Shown piece by piece: positions 1-10,438 of a DNA stretch of 64,000 nucleotides. Each line of letters begins with the position of its first letter. Within the stretch, counting starts at the first letter, position 1. This stretch comes from Gymnopus androsaceus JB14 (Eukaryota > Basidiomycota > Agaricomycetes > Agaricales > Omphalotaceae). The translations under genes and the position numbers were made by a program. Location: contig ML769393.1 of NCBI GenBank assembly GCA_009733575.1, positions 90,646 through 154,645 on the forward strand. The letters are read 5' to 3'. The notes beneath the pieces were generated by a model. The model was not told where the DNA came from, searched no databases, and saw nothing but the letters and a program-made list of their open reading frames with translations.

Positions 1-506
1 GCAGTAAAGCAATCCAAAATAACGTCCAAGGGGCCTTGACTCCGAGTGATCCACTCTGGGACCCAGTCCACATCTACAGCAACCTCGGGCTCAAAATCAT
101 CCTCGTCCTTCTGCTCCTTGTTCACCACTCTGCAAACCTCATCATTACGAAGGCTAATTGTGGACCAGATGCGCGGTGTGGCAAGGGCGACCTTTCTCCG
201 TGCTGCACATACTGCAGCAAGGACGAGCGCACAGCGCATGGTTTTGATAAAGTCAAACCCCCAATGAGCACATACAAACTCGAAGATTTCTGAAAGAATC
301 TCCGGTGGAGCTCGACGAACGAGAGAAAGAATGTTTCGGAGGGAGGCAATCTCAACAAGTTTAGCTGACTTGGAGATTTCATCATCGATGCTCTGTAATT
401 TTGCCTCTGCTTCAGAGATACGGGTCCGAAGAAATGAAACATCGCTTGGTTCAAGCCATATGGGATCTTCGATGCGTGGTTGAGCAAGGTATCGGGTAAC
501 TGCCAT
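1..506 (-). CDS. F-box-like protein, N-terminal part (runs off left edge)
   Basis: A reading frame starts with ATG at 506 on the minus strand and stays open to the window edge, so the C-terminal part and stop lie outside. About 168 residues are visible. They begin with a WLEPSD segment, then a short helical stretch, then the agaricomycete F-box-like signature VRRAPPEILSEIFEF, followed by a Cys/Ala-rich helix ending in TPRIW. Members of this family are presumed SCF ubiquitin-ligase substrate adaptors that bind Skp1 through the F-box; substrates are unknown. No intron is needed in the visible part. A short related N-terminus lies at 7560 on the other strand. Family call is firm; specific function is unknown. 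Confidence 0.75.
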   Translation of the reverse strand, partial: MAVTRYLAQPRIEDPIWLEPSDVSFLRTRISEAEAKLQSIDDEISKSAKLVEIASLRNILSLVRRAPPEILSEIFEFVCAHWGFDFIKTMRCALVLAAVCAARRKVALATPRIWSTISLRNDEVCRVVNKEQKDEDDFEPEVAVDVDWVPEWITRSQGPLDVILDCFT

Positions 507-888
507 TGCTATTGCTAGCCAAGGAGCAAGATAGGAAAAGTTCCCTGCAGCCAAACAAAGCCGACTGAGATCAAAAAGAAAGAGAATATTACTTGCGATG
601 AGCTTCGGGAAGGAAGGTGCTGAGCGCCTAAATGCAACCCGTGCGCGTTCTCGACTAGCTTGGTGACCCGCCTTCTAGAGGATGTCGGAATAAACTCTAG
701 AATCCTCGTAGAAGGCTTGGTAAAACGGAAGCAAAAGTTGGCGGAGAGTTTAGCGGAGAGTTTTTGCCATCCTGTTATATTGAGTTAAAACCTTCCTAGT
801 AATTATATCTATGTACCTCTGAGTCAACATCTACCTAGTCTCTGAGATTATTTAAATATTTCGGCAAATTTGTACAGTATGTAGTATA
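507..888. other. Intergenic: upstream of F-box gene, downstream of HTS1
   Basis: Both neighbours are on the minus strand, so this holds the F-box promoter and the HTS1 3' region. A short direct repeat of GCGGAGAGTTT occurs near 740-765. I see no gene. Confidence 0.5.
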
Positions 889-2917
889 TTACAACCTACC
901 CTCTTCCCAATCCTTCCAAATCTGCGTCGCCCTCAGCCACTCCACAAGCTCCTTCCTCCCAACCTTCTCCCCCTTCTCATCTCCCTCTGCAACCACCTTG
1001 ACCTTCTTCCCATCCACCATCTCCCACTTTTGCTGCTTCACCATCACATACCCTTCCCTAATCTCATTCTCCCCAAGTATAACCGCAAACGGCACCTCGT
1101 CCCTCTCTCCAGCCAAAAACTGCACCGGCAACTTGGGTTTCCTTTTCGCCAAAAAGTCCACCTTGATACCTGCGTCTCGAAGCTCCTTGACGAGCTTCAT
1201 CCGTTCGACGAGGAGACCGTCACCAGCGGCCATGACGTAGACCATAGTCTCTTTGTTGCGTTTTCCTTTCTCGACCCATTTAGGCCAAACCAAGGCGAAG
1301 ATGCGGTCGAGACCGATGGATATGCCGACGCAGGGTATAGAACCTTTGGTGGATGATCCGGAGCCCGAGCCCGAGGCGGCAGCACTGAACATACCTACGA
1401 GGCCATCGTAACGACCTCCAGCGGCGATGGATCCAACACCGACTTGGGATTCGTCAACTTCTTCTTCTTCTTCGCCGTCTTCATTCTTCACTTTCTTCGG
1501 TGCCTTCTTTTTCGGTGGCTCGGAGGGGGGTGCGGATGGTTCGACAGAAGGGTTGGCTTTGAAGCCCGGTGGGGCGGAAGCTTCGACGATAGCTTCGTAG
1601 ATGACACCAGTGTAGTAGTCTAGCCCTCGAGCGAGAGACATATCGAAGGAGATTTTGCTGATGACGCCGTAAGCGGAGAGGTAAGTGAAGAGAAGACCCA
1701 TGTCTTCGAGACCCTGTTTTGCACTGGGGTTTGAGGAGAGCGCCGAGTCTGCGAGGAGTTGTTCCAGGAGCTCTGGGCCACCTAGAAATAAAAGCGTTAG
1801 GACGGAAGTAGATATCGTGTCAGAGAGCGTGTATACCTTTGTGCTTGACATACTCTCCAATCTTGTCTGCAATAGCGGAATCCAGGCCCTTCTCCTCGGT
1901 CATTTCCTTCTTCACCTCAGCCCAAGGAAGCTTGTCGAGCTTGTCGACGGCAGAAGAGATGGTACGAATTTTGTCTGCGGGAACACCGCAAACTTCAAAG
2001 ATACCGTCGAGGATCTTTCGGTGGTTTATTTTGATAGTAAACTCTCCAACGTCAAGTTTGGACAAAATTGTGCAGATGAGACTGATGATTTCAGCATCGG
2101 GAATCATGGGATCCCAAACACCAGATATATCAATGTCCTGCGATACTTGTTAGCTATTGTCACTGTTAAAAAGGATATATGACTTACTGCCTGTGAGAAT
2201 TCCCTCATTCTGCCCTTGGACATGACAGGGTTGTCTCTCCGATAGACCTTTCCAATCTGCCATAGTTTCGACTGCGTATTCGTGCCTCCCATCATGGCAA
2301 GATAACGCGCAAGGGGGACAGTATGGTCATAGCGCAGAGACAACTGCTCTCCTCCCTGATCCATAAGATCGAAAATCAACTTTGCATCCTCTCCGTACTT
2401 TCCTGTTAGAATTTCCTTGCGCTCGAATACAGGTGTATCCAGACACGATGCACCAAAAGTCGTAAAACAATCCTTGACGATTCGTTCTACGTATTCACGG
2501 CAGAACATTTCAGATGGACCATAGTCCCGAGTTCCCTGGTATCCTAAGGATGAGCATTCGTTCGATTGAGATTCTTGGAAAAATGTCATGTTTTCTGCTC
2601 ACCTTTGCTGTCTTTAGCAGAATTCTGTCCTTCTTTTTCCCGGCGGCATCTTTAGTACCTGAACCTGCAGAACTTTCTGCAGCAGCAGCCTTTCTAGCCT
2701 GACCCAAGGACTTCTTCAACTCTCCCAGTTTCTTCTTTACTTCCTCGAGTCCCGCGGGATTTGTGCCCGAAAGCCTTAGTTCGTTGAACAAGGCGTTCTG
2801 AGATTGGATTTCTTGTTCAAGTGTAGATAATGATGAAGCCATTCTAGTGAAGAGTCTTGCTAAACGATGGGGCTGTAATCGATGAACAGAATAAAGACGC
2901 GGTATTAGTCCGAGCAT
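889..2917 (-). CDS. HTS1: Histidyl-tRNA synthetase, cytosolic and mitochondrial
   Basis: Charges tRNA-His. Four exons: 2917-2603, 2535-2188, 2137-1837, 1781-889, giving 618 aa with all phases consistent; introns are 50-67 bp. Class II HisRS landmarks are clear: GTRDYGP at the start of the catalytic core, the [11 protein letters not shown] region of motif 2, GLDYYTG, GGRYDGL, and [10 protein letters not shown] of motif 3, followed by an anticodon-binding domain. An acidic linker ([13 protein letters not shown]) interrupts the core. The first ATG gives an Arg-rich 25-residue leader ([20 protein letters not shown]) that looks like a mitochondrial presequence; a second ATG 75 nt downstream (MASSLS) starts the likely cytosolic form. 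One gene serving both compartments through alternative starts is known for yeast HTS1. The WHEP-like N-terminal helix follows the second start. Confidence 0.95.
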
Positions 2918-3829
2918 TAGCGTGACTCGAATTTTGCACAGCCTTCATTCTGTGATTTCATACTTTCCCGAAACGGTCATGTTGCATCTGGGCCAAGTCG
3001 AGTCTTCGAAATGGTATAGGATACTTGGAGACTCCTCCCTCCACTGAAAACTACGCTTTCAACGGGCAAACTCGCCAGGTTCTAGGCTACACTCGTCGGG
3101 AACTAGTCTCCAAGTTTAGTAAGAGCTCATAGCTCCCCGACGGGCCCGTCCCCGAATATCTGAAACAATCACCGAACAATGCGCATCTTGGCGCCACTGC
3201 TTTGTTTGTTCCAGCCTTCCAGGCTCAGCCTCCTTCCGCTAAGCTCTAGCTTTCTCATGTCGACCCTATCGTCGAATCATGAGGTACAAGTCATTGCCTG
3301 GTGTGTAGACCCGTTCCAGTGGTCGAATGTACGGATTCTCTATGGATTTTGAATTGTGAGTAGCGTTATAAATTGAACACTCGCTAACAAGTTTTTTACA
3401 TAATAAAAGACTGTTTCCCTACATACCAGGAACCCGTACACTTCTTGCATTGAGTCGGGGAGGCACGAAACGACGTGAACTGTTAAACATGTCTGTTACA
3501 ACTTGAAACGTTCCACTAGACCCTCCTATCACCTATGTCCGTACAGGATTGGCGTATCATACCCACATTCATACCTCAGTCGCTGCATTGACTTCGAACG
3601 TAAAGAAGGCGGTTGGGCAGTACATACAGAAACTGCATATTGGTTCGGGACAATTAAACCTACGAAGGCCTTTTATCCCCGTCGTTCAAAGTTTTACTGC
3701 CGGCCGCGTAACCTTTTTCCTTCCTTCCGGTGGGTATATAAAGGGTGCCACTCTCCTTGTCTTTGCTCACCTGTGGAACCTTCCTCGCTGCTTCTTCATT
3801 CCATCCTTCACAGAACCTCTCACTCCACA
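2918..3829. other. Divergent intergenic region between HTS1 and the Nis1-like gene
   Basis: Holds both promoters. No coding region is supported in the first 800 bp. The part next to 3830 is pyrimidine-rich with a TATA box (separate entry). Confidence 0.5.
3735..3741 (+). promoter_or_regulatory. TATA box of the secreted-protein gene
   Basis: TATATAA lies 95 bp before the ATG at 3830, followed by a CT-rich stretch typical of highly expressed fungal genes. The inverted pseudogene copy keeps an equivalent TATATAAAGG at 7191-7200. Confidence 0.6.
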
Positions 3830-4383
3830 ATGCGATTCTTTTCCGCTTTATTTTCACTTTTGGCAGTCGCCACTACCGCTGTCGTCGCTCAGACAGCAGA
3901 CATTGGCGCTCCGGCAGACATGACTGAGGTCCCTGCTGGGAGTTCATTTACGGCCATGATTCAACGACCTGTGAGTTTGATTCCAACTGCTTGTACAGCT
4001 CAACCTCATACTCATACTTAACCTTAGGATACTATTTCCAGCTCAACTGAAATAGCTGTGGTCATCGGTCTCCTGACCTGTCTTGAAGGATGCCCCACTC
4101 CCGCTCAAGAGATGGGCACAATCTTGTACAATGGGGGTTTCGACCCTCAGTTCACGACTACGCCTGGAACTGGCGCCTTCCCTCCTCATCAGAACTTCAC
4201 GCTTACGGTTCCAGCGAACTTCCCGAAGGGCAATGCTCAGATGGGCGTTGCGCATTTCTTTTTGCTTGGAGTGAGTTTTGCAATTCTGGCTAGAAAGCGG
4301 AGTGGGTGACTGATATGTTATTGTTCCAGGCTTCGGAGAGTCCTTCCCTCGAGACGTTCAACACTACCATCGTTGTTACTTAA
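3830..4383 (+). CDS. Small secreted protein, Nis1-like family
   Basis: Three exons (3830-3970, 4028-4270, 4330-4383) give 145 aa; both introns are GT-AG and phase 0. Residues 1-20 (MRFFSALFSLLAVATTAVVA) form a clear signal peptide. The mature part is a compact beta-rich domain with IAVVIGLLTC, two Cys around LEGCPTP, MGTILYNGG, NFTLTVPANFPKG, HFFLLGA, and a final NTTIVV strand. This pattern resembles the fungal Nis1 family of secreted proteins, some of which act as plant immunity-modulating effectors; the assignment is from memory of the fold pattern, not a search. Expected location is the cell exterior. A decayed inverted paralogue sits at 6563-7122. Intactness is well supported, the family name moderately. 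Confidence 0.8.
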
Positions 4384-4751
4384 ACGATTGGAAAACATAC
4401 TAAAAGTTATTATATTGGACTGCAGCTATAATATGAACAGTGGACTTGATTTATCATGGATTTTAATGTAAAGTATGTAGTGGGTTTACTATTTAGGACT
4501 TGAAAAAACTCGCGACACTTTGAATGCTAATCCAAATGCGAGTCTGGTTTTCTCAAAGTTGTTAACGCGTCAACAATGACTGAGTGCATGAATGATCATC
4601 ATCACGACATTGTTCCAAGTGAGCAGCCTTTCAGCGCACGAGCTGCCTCGTTCATTCTTCCTCTCATCAAGCCACAGGCAAGTATCGAAGTCCTACTTTG
4701 CAGTATTGAATGATACAATCTGATAAGTGAGCTTCTTTGAAGCTCCTGGGA
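4384..4751. other. Intergenic
   Basis: Short spacer between two plus-strand genes, holding the 3' end of the first and the promoter of the second. No gene seen. Confidence 0.5.
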
Positions 4752-6476
4752 ATGAGCGACACCTCTTTGTTCAGCACGCTATCAAACGAGATCTATCATC
4801 TCATTAGCGACGAAATTGAACATCAATGTACCCTCCGAGCCCTCACTCTACTCTCAAGACGCTTCTCCGCAACGTTCAACCCCTTCCTGTATGAACTCGC
4901 ACATGAATCCATGCTAGCTACGCTAGGTTTGTCGGAGAAGGATCGCTTTCCTCTGACTGGGCCTCATCCAGCCTCGCTCGTGAAGACTTTGAAAATCTTC
5001 CTTGACACGTCTGCGGAGGGTGCAGGGGAAGCTGGAGCTGATGAGCAAGAGGAAAGAACCAATGAACTGGACATATTTCAAAGTCAGGTCACTGCTGCCC
5101 TTCAGAATATCACGGTTCACGTCACAACGCCCTTGCGCTCTTTCGACTTTTGCTGCGATTCGATTTCCCTTTCAGAAGCGTTTGGAGACGTGCGGGATAT
5201 GTCATGTTTTGCTTCCCTCCAAGAGCTTGACATCGAATGCCCATTTCTTGGAACGAAGTTCGAGCAGAGCCTTCATATATTAGTGAGTTTCAAGATATTC
5301 CAGTGCACATCGCCTTACTAATCTTACCATTAATCTTCAGAAAACGCTGTGCGGTAGCTCACTAGCATCGTTTCGATTGAACTTGATAACTGTTGATCCC
5401 TTCAGTACGTCCTTGCAGCTGGAATATCAGAGTCTTTCTAATTAGCTTCAATTTAGCTGAATCCCAATCTCCAGCATTAGTGAAGGTCCTGGAACCAATC
5501 GCGAACTGCTCAAATCTACTTGAACTTGATGTGATGTTCCCCTGGCAAGAATCAAGTGAACGCTGTACTGTGGTACCGATCCAAGATGTTTGGGACACCC
5601 CAAGCTTTACTTTCACGTTTTTAAAGTTCTGCAAACTTGTCTTTGAAGCCATAGAGTTTGAATGCTTCTTACAAAGACATCCTAACGTCGAAAGGCTCAT
5701 GTATATTAGTCCCATAGACATTAGATCGGAGCTCAGACCGGATCTTCCAAAACTGAGTGGTTTTGAAGGCTTGATTTGCGACTTTATCACGCTTTCCCTC
5801 GATGCTCGACCCCATCGTCTTGAACATCTTGCGTTGAATATATTCGATTCTTCTGACACTTTTGATGTCAGTACGGACAGAGAACTCCTTTTCATTGATG
5901 CATTGAAGAAGACGAGTAAAACCCTCCACAAACTGGTCATACATGATTATCGTGCCCGGAGGGATTACTGGGCGCTCACTGGATTGAGCTCGCAGCACAT
6001 CGCTGCTATTACTGCTGCATGTCCGAATTTGACCCACTTTGAATGTGAGCTTGAACCAATGACATTCACATTTTTCGTATGTCCTTCTCAACTACCTTTG
6101 GTTGGCTCACTCACGCTAACTGCATGCACAGACAGACTCTTCAGAATCATACCCATCCAGTTTCGGCCTCCTTTCTCACCTCGAACATCTGGTGTTCATC
6201 ATACCACTTTACAACTTTGGTGGCGATAGGTTAACCCAATGGCATAATCAGCCTGATTTTGACCTTGGGTTCTTATTGAACTATTATGGCGCGTTGAAAG
6301 CAGTACGGTTTTACGGGTATGGTGCCGGTGGTGTAGGAGATCAAGTGTATGTTACCCGATTTTGCTTCAAAAAAGAGGGCCCCAGTCTTGTTGAAGCTCC
6401 TGCCGAGGACTTGGATGATGAAGATTTTCAAGAAGATGACGCTTTTGAGCGGTTAAAGATGGATTTAAATCTATAG
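4752..6476 (+). CDS. F-box / leucine-rich-repeat-like protein
   Basis: Four exons (4752-5282, 5341-5404, 5475-6076, 6132-6476) join in phase to 513 aa. The N-terminus (TLSNEIYHLISDEIEHQ, then TLRALTLLSRRF) has the shape of a degenerate F-box. The rest contains irregular leucine-rich strands such as SLQELDIECPFL, NLLELDVMFPW, HLEHLVFIIPL and AACPNLTHFECEL, as in agaricomycete F-box/LRR proteins. The tail is acidic (EDLDDEDFQEDD). Presumed role: SCF adaptor; partners unknown. The ATG at 4752 is chosen because it directly precedes the conserved N-terminus. Decayed relatives sit at 8480-8910 (plus) and 14240-15430 (minus), so this is the intact member of a local family. Confidence 0.75.
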
Positions 6477-6562
6477 ATGACACATTGAGCTCAGAAATGA
6501 CCATTCATTGCGAACAAAATTAACAAGGTAAGTACATTATCTTCAGCTCCATCATCTTGTTC

Positions 6563-7122
6563 TTAAGTAATAACTATGGTAGTGTTCAATGTCTCGAAGA
6601 AGGGGACCTCTGAAGCCTAGAAATGACAGTTAGCCAGTCCACATATTCTGAGCTCGAGAATGTAAACTCACTCCGAGTAGAGAAAAGTACGCAACACCAA
6701 ACTGAGCTGGGCCAGTCGCAAAGCTCTCTGGAACGGTGAGCGTAAAGTTCTGGTGAGGAGGTAGATTGGTGGTTCCAGGCTCAGTTGTGAATACTGGGGT
6801 CGAACTGGTCCATCGTACAAGATTGTACCGAGCGCTTCAGAAGGTACGAGGCAAGTGCCGACGGTAGTAGCGCAGCTGAACAAACCGATAACTAAAGCCA
6901 CTTCGGTTACAGAGGTATGAGAATTCTGAGTTAATACAGTGAGTCTACGTTTGAACACTTCAAGTAAAATCAACATACCGAAATTCTATGATGGCTGATA
7001 AAGCTCGAACCTGCAGCTCGATCTCAGCCATATCTGCCGGAGCTCCAATCGACGCGCTTTGAGCGACAACGGCAGTAGTGGCGACGGCCAAAAGTGAGAA
7101 CACAGTAGGAGAAGAAGCGCAT
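6563..7122 (-). pseudogene. Decayed copy of the Nis1-like secreted protein gene
   Basis: On the minus strand from an ATG at 7122, the sequence parallels the gene at 3830-4383 throughout, including both intron positions, the TILYDG and EVALVIGLFSC segments, and the final exon ending at 6563. The frame breaks in at least three places: within the signal peptide after six codons, near the end of exon 1, and after TILYDGP in exon 2. It therefore cannot encode the family protein. A TATA box at 7191-7200 is retained. The copy is inverted relative to the intact gene, with the F-box/LRR gene between them, so it may derive from a local inverted duplication. Confidence 0.8.
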
Positions 7123-7190
7123 GGTCGTAAGAGAGTACTATGAAGTTCTGAAGTTCGGAAGGTTGTGCATTTAGGCCATGCAAATAGTAG

Positions 7191-7200
7191 CCTTTATATA
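7191..7200 (-). promoter_or_regulatory. Retained TATA box of the Nis1-like pseudogene
   Basis: TATATAAAGG on the minus strand, about 70 bp before the ATG at 7122, matching the arrangement at the intact copy. Confidence 0.5.
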
Positions 7201-7559
7201 CGCGCAGAGATGCCCGTAGAACACGGCCAAAAAATCCTTGCTCGAGACTCAACTCTGTATATGACTCTATGCACAACGTAGTAGAAGTGAAATGACGGTC
7301 AGAAGAAACATTAATTTAATCGTTCACATTCGCAGAGTAACTCTGTAGCATATGCAAAAGCTACGTATGTATGTTAGATGCGGCTCCCGCTGCGGTGATG
7401 GCTACTGACCAGGTATAGCTAGAGCCTCGGTTTTGTGGAGACGCAAGTTGAGTGACGGAGCTAAAGTGGAGAGAGCTATTACTAGGACGATCTTAGTCTG
7501 CTCTGGAGAGTTCAGCTTCCATTTCGTTCCCAATCCATTCATCATACATTACTCTAACG

Positions 7560-7673
7560 ATGGCAATGGCTCGATATCTTTCTGAACGGCGCCTCAAGGA
7601 CTCGATATGGCTTGAACCGAGCGACCTATCCATCATTCGGACATCTCAAAAGCAGAGACAGAGGTATGGATGA
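7560..7673 (+). pseudogene. F-box-like N-terminal remnant
   Basis: A 37-codon frame begins MAMARYLSERRLKD and includes IWLEPSDLSIIRTS, closely matching the N-terminus of the F-box-like protein at the left edge (MAVTRYLAQ... IWLEPSDVSFLRT). It then meets a stop with no recognisable F-box after it. Best read as a truncated relative. Confidence 0.6.
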
Positions 7674-8350
7674 TAAAATATTCCAACTTGTCTGATGTAA
7701 GTGCGATGCACTTCTCTTGGTTTATAGCTCCTGTACTGAAAACTTCAGATTGAGTCGTCAGACAAGGTCGATATTCAGAAGCATGCCTATGTATTATGAT
7801 AATGGAGGTAGATATCCGAGTCAAAGGTTCGGCGCCTCAGCTCCACATTTCGTCGTGAAATTGGCCAATATCATTCGCTCCATCCCATTTCTTCCCGTAA
7901 ACGTGCGCTAGTTCCTCCACCTCCCCCTCGTATTCAAGTTTAATGAGGTCTACCAGATACTTCCGATATATATACAACTGATATATGGCGATTCGGATTT
8001 CAACGCAAATACAAGAAGCATGAATGTATGCCGCTCGGAACTTCATCTTCATCTCGATCTAGATGCAGCTCATGACTTGGGTTACACTTACAGAGCTCAC
8101 ATCTCCCACAACTGGGATAATAGTGCCTCCCGCAGCTAGCCCTATCCAGCGTGACTGAATGGTTACAGCAAGTGCCTTGTGGTCAAAGCATTGATTCGGC
8201 ACGATGAGGGACCAGCTTCAATCTCCGCAGGTTGCTGAGGAGCGGGCCTGTAGCAAAGGGTCAAAGGTCGAACTTAGGAGTGTTTAAAGCTTTGAAGGCT
8301 TTTAATATTGCGAGGATCATAAATATGCAAGATGTCGGACAAAAACAATG
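7674..8350. other. Intergenic
   Basis: No gene supported. Short open frames occur but show no family signature or splice structure. Confidence 0.4.
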
Positions 8351-8479
8351 GCTTGAGCAATTGGACTCGTCGTCGAAACTTCCGAAGGAAGCGGAACAGG
8401 CTGAGTACTAGGAGATGAAGGAATTTATTTCCGGGATCCATAGGCTAAGAACATCATTTCCAACTTATAGACTCTCAAG

Positions 8480-8910
8480 AACCGAATTTCGGCCTTGAGC
8501 TTGAGGTTGTGACACTACATTGGAATGTGTGGAGTTTTGTGGCACGGCGATGCATTGATGAAAACCAGCCAAACCATCCAAAAGCCAGCAATTTATCGCT
8601 ATTACGCCCAATGGGATGACGGAATGAGTTTAAGCCGCTTAACCTCTCTGACCAATGTATGTCTGAAATTGACACACTTGGAGTGCCCGCTTCAAGACGA
8701 TGAGGGACGAATCTGGTATGTCTTTTTTAAATATATCTTTATGTAGATGGCTTACTCGTACAACAGTTTTCAAATTTCCAGTACTTATATCTATCGCCGG
8801 CTACCTTCCCAATTTGGAGCACCTGAGGCTGGTGCTGAATTTTTCATCGCGTCCTCACAAGGCTGTCGCGATGTTTTTTTTTTCGGAGAAGCGCGTTGAT
8901 CTCGTCTAAG
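8480..8910 (+). pseudogene. Fragment of the F-box/LRR family
   Basis: A stretch reads SLSRLTSLTNVCLKLTHLECPL and, after an apparent intron, a segment containing GYLPNLEHLRLVLNF. The first parallels the intact gene's region ending AACPNLTHFECEL (5940-6050), at the same position before an intron. No start, N-terminal F-box or acidic tail is present, and the frame is not continuous. Confidence 0.6.
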
Positions 8911-9349
8911 AATAGCTGTACTTTATGAAAAAAGGGACTTGCCGCCGCTCACTGCTAGCCCTCTACTGTAATCTATCGATTTCTGTGATGATTGAAATTC
9001 GTCGTTTCTAAACAACATTTTCTGTTGATTTTTGTGGCCTTTCATTTGAATCGACCCGGCTCGACCGTATTATCTCCTCGCTGGATAGCTAAGTAATCAT
9101 GTCTTGCTTCCAACTAAATCCGGAGGTAGTATTTTGAACTGCCGTATTTGGATAAAAAAACAGCTGCTTTGACATCCACGAGCACGATCGTGTAGAAACT
9201 CTATTCCTGGACATCTGTTCTTGGACCTCCAATGATTTTACACGTTCGTTGTGTGGTCCCTGATTGTGACATGAGAGAATTACAATCTCGCTCGACGTGC
9301 GTGCTATTTATTCTATTGCGACTAGTTCGTGTCTCGAACTCTTTTTTTG

Positions 9350-9498
9350 CCTTTTGCATTAGGTTCTGGGGGTCCGAAGATTTTCGAACTTGTTGGGCAT
9401 CGAAATGAATGAAAGACTACTAGTGTCCGAAGCTGCATTGATTGGGCCGAAACAAACAAGTTCAAAAAACTGTCGACCCCAGAACCTAATGCAAAAGG
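9350..9498. repeat. Inverted repeat, arms about 45-50 bp
   Basis: CCTTTTGCATTAGGTTCTGG at the left is matched in reverse complement at the right end, and similarity continues inward to a GAACTTGTT segment with gaps. The loop is about 50 bp. Nature unknown. Confidence 0.6.
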
Positions 9499-9978
9499 TA
9501 ATATCACATTCATCGTTAATTATTTTCGCGACGTCATTCTCCTCCAAAGCCTATTGCTCTCCGAGGTCGCATATTTTGATTTTCCAAGTATGCTGGGATT
9601 TAGCAAGCTGCTTCTCTAATGATATGCTGTCTCCCTCGCACCATCCGAGTCTCAGCTGAGTTGCGAACACTAAACGTTCAACGTCTACCTGTGAAGGATG
9701 AGGGGGAGGTCTTCAACAATCCGTTACGAAGAGGTCACGAGGTTTAGCACAGTTGCGTATTGAGATTTATACAATAGTTCTCCGTGTACTGGTTGTGTTT
9801 TGCGAGGTTTTGCGCCAAAATGAGAACCACTTCGTCCTCTCCTGCATACAGCAAAATCAGCTTGTCTGAGTTGTCTTTAGACTTTCTTTCTGTAAGAAGC
9901 GATGGTATCTGCGCGTTCTTTCTCGCTTAGAGAAGTGATCTTCGTACGCGTAGAAGAGCCTTGGATCGCCGTCGGCTC

Positions 9979-10007
9979 GGATAGATAGATACTAGATAGA
10001 TAGATAC
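9979..10007. repeat. GATA microsatellite
   Basis: Interrupted GATA tetranucleotide run. Confidence 0.7.
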
Positions 10008-10438
10008 ATCTGTCATCGATGGATTCAGGAATTGTGGGCTTCAGTCAAGGTAGAAAAGTTTCAGATTTCTAAATTTTGGTCGAAGGAATGTCTTAGAAGG
10101 AAATCCGACTTTTTACGATTCCCTTGCGGACCCCATAAATTCGGGAATCTGAAGATGAATGCTAGCCAATCGGCTGAATGGGAATTGCCGGGCAGGTCCA
10201 AGCGTCGAATCAGAAACAGCTATTGTAAGCCACGCTACTGAATTTATTTTCCACGCGATAGCCACGAGCACTCTTCCATCAATACTGTCACATTCGTCCA
10301 CCGAGATCACTCAACTTCTTCGCTTTGCTCCGGACTTGCCTTGTATTTCTTCTGCAATAATTGTATTATAACTTTCGATTCGATTTCCTCTCAAGATACG
10401 ATAATCTTGTCAAAAATCCAGTATCTATCCCTGTCGAC

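Larger units (their letters stand above)
8911..10438. other. Intergenic region with an inverted repeat and GATA repeats
   Basis: Holds the inverted repeat at 9350-9498 and a GATA microsatellite at about 9979-10007. The last 280 bp may contain an unresolved 5' exon of the phosphodiesterase gene. Confidence 0.4.
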
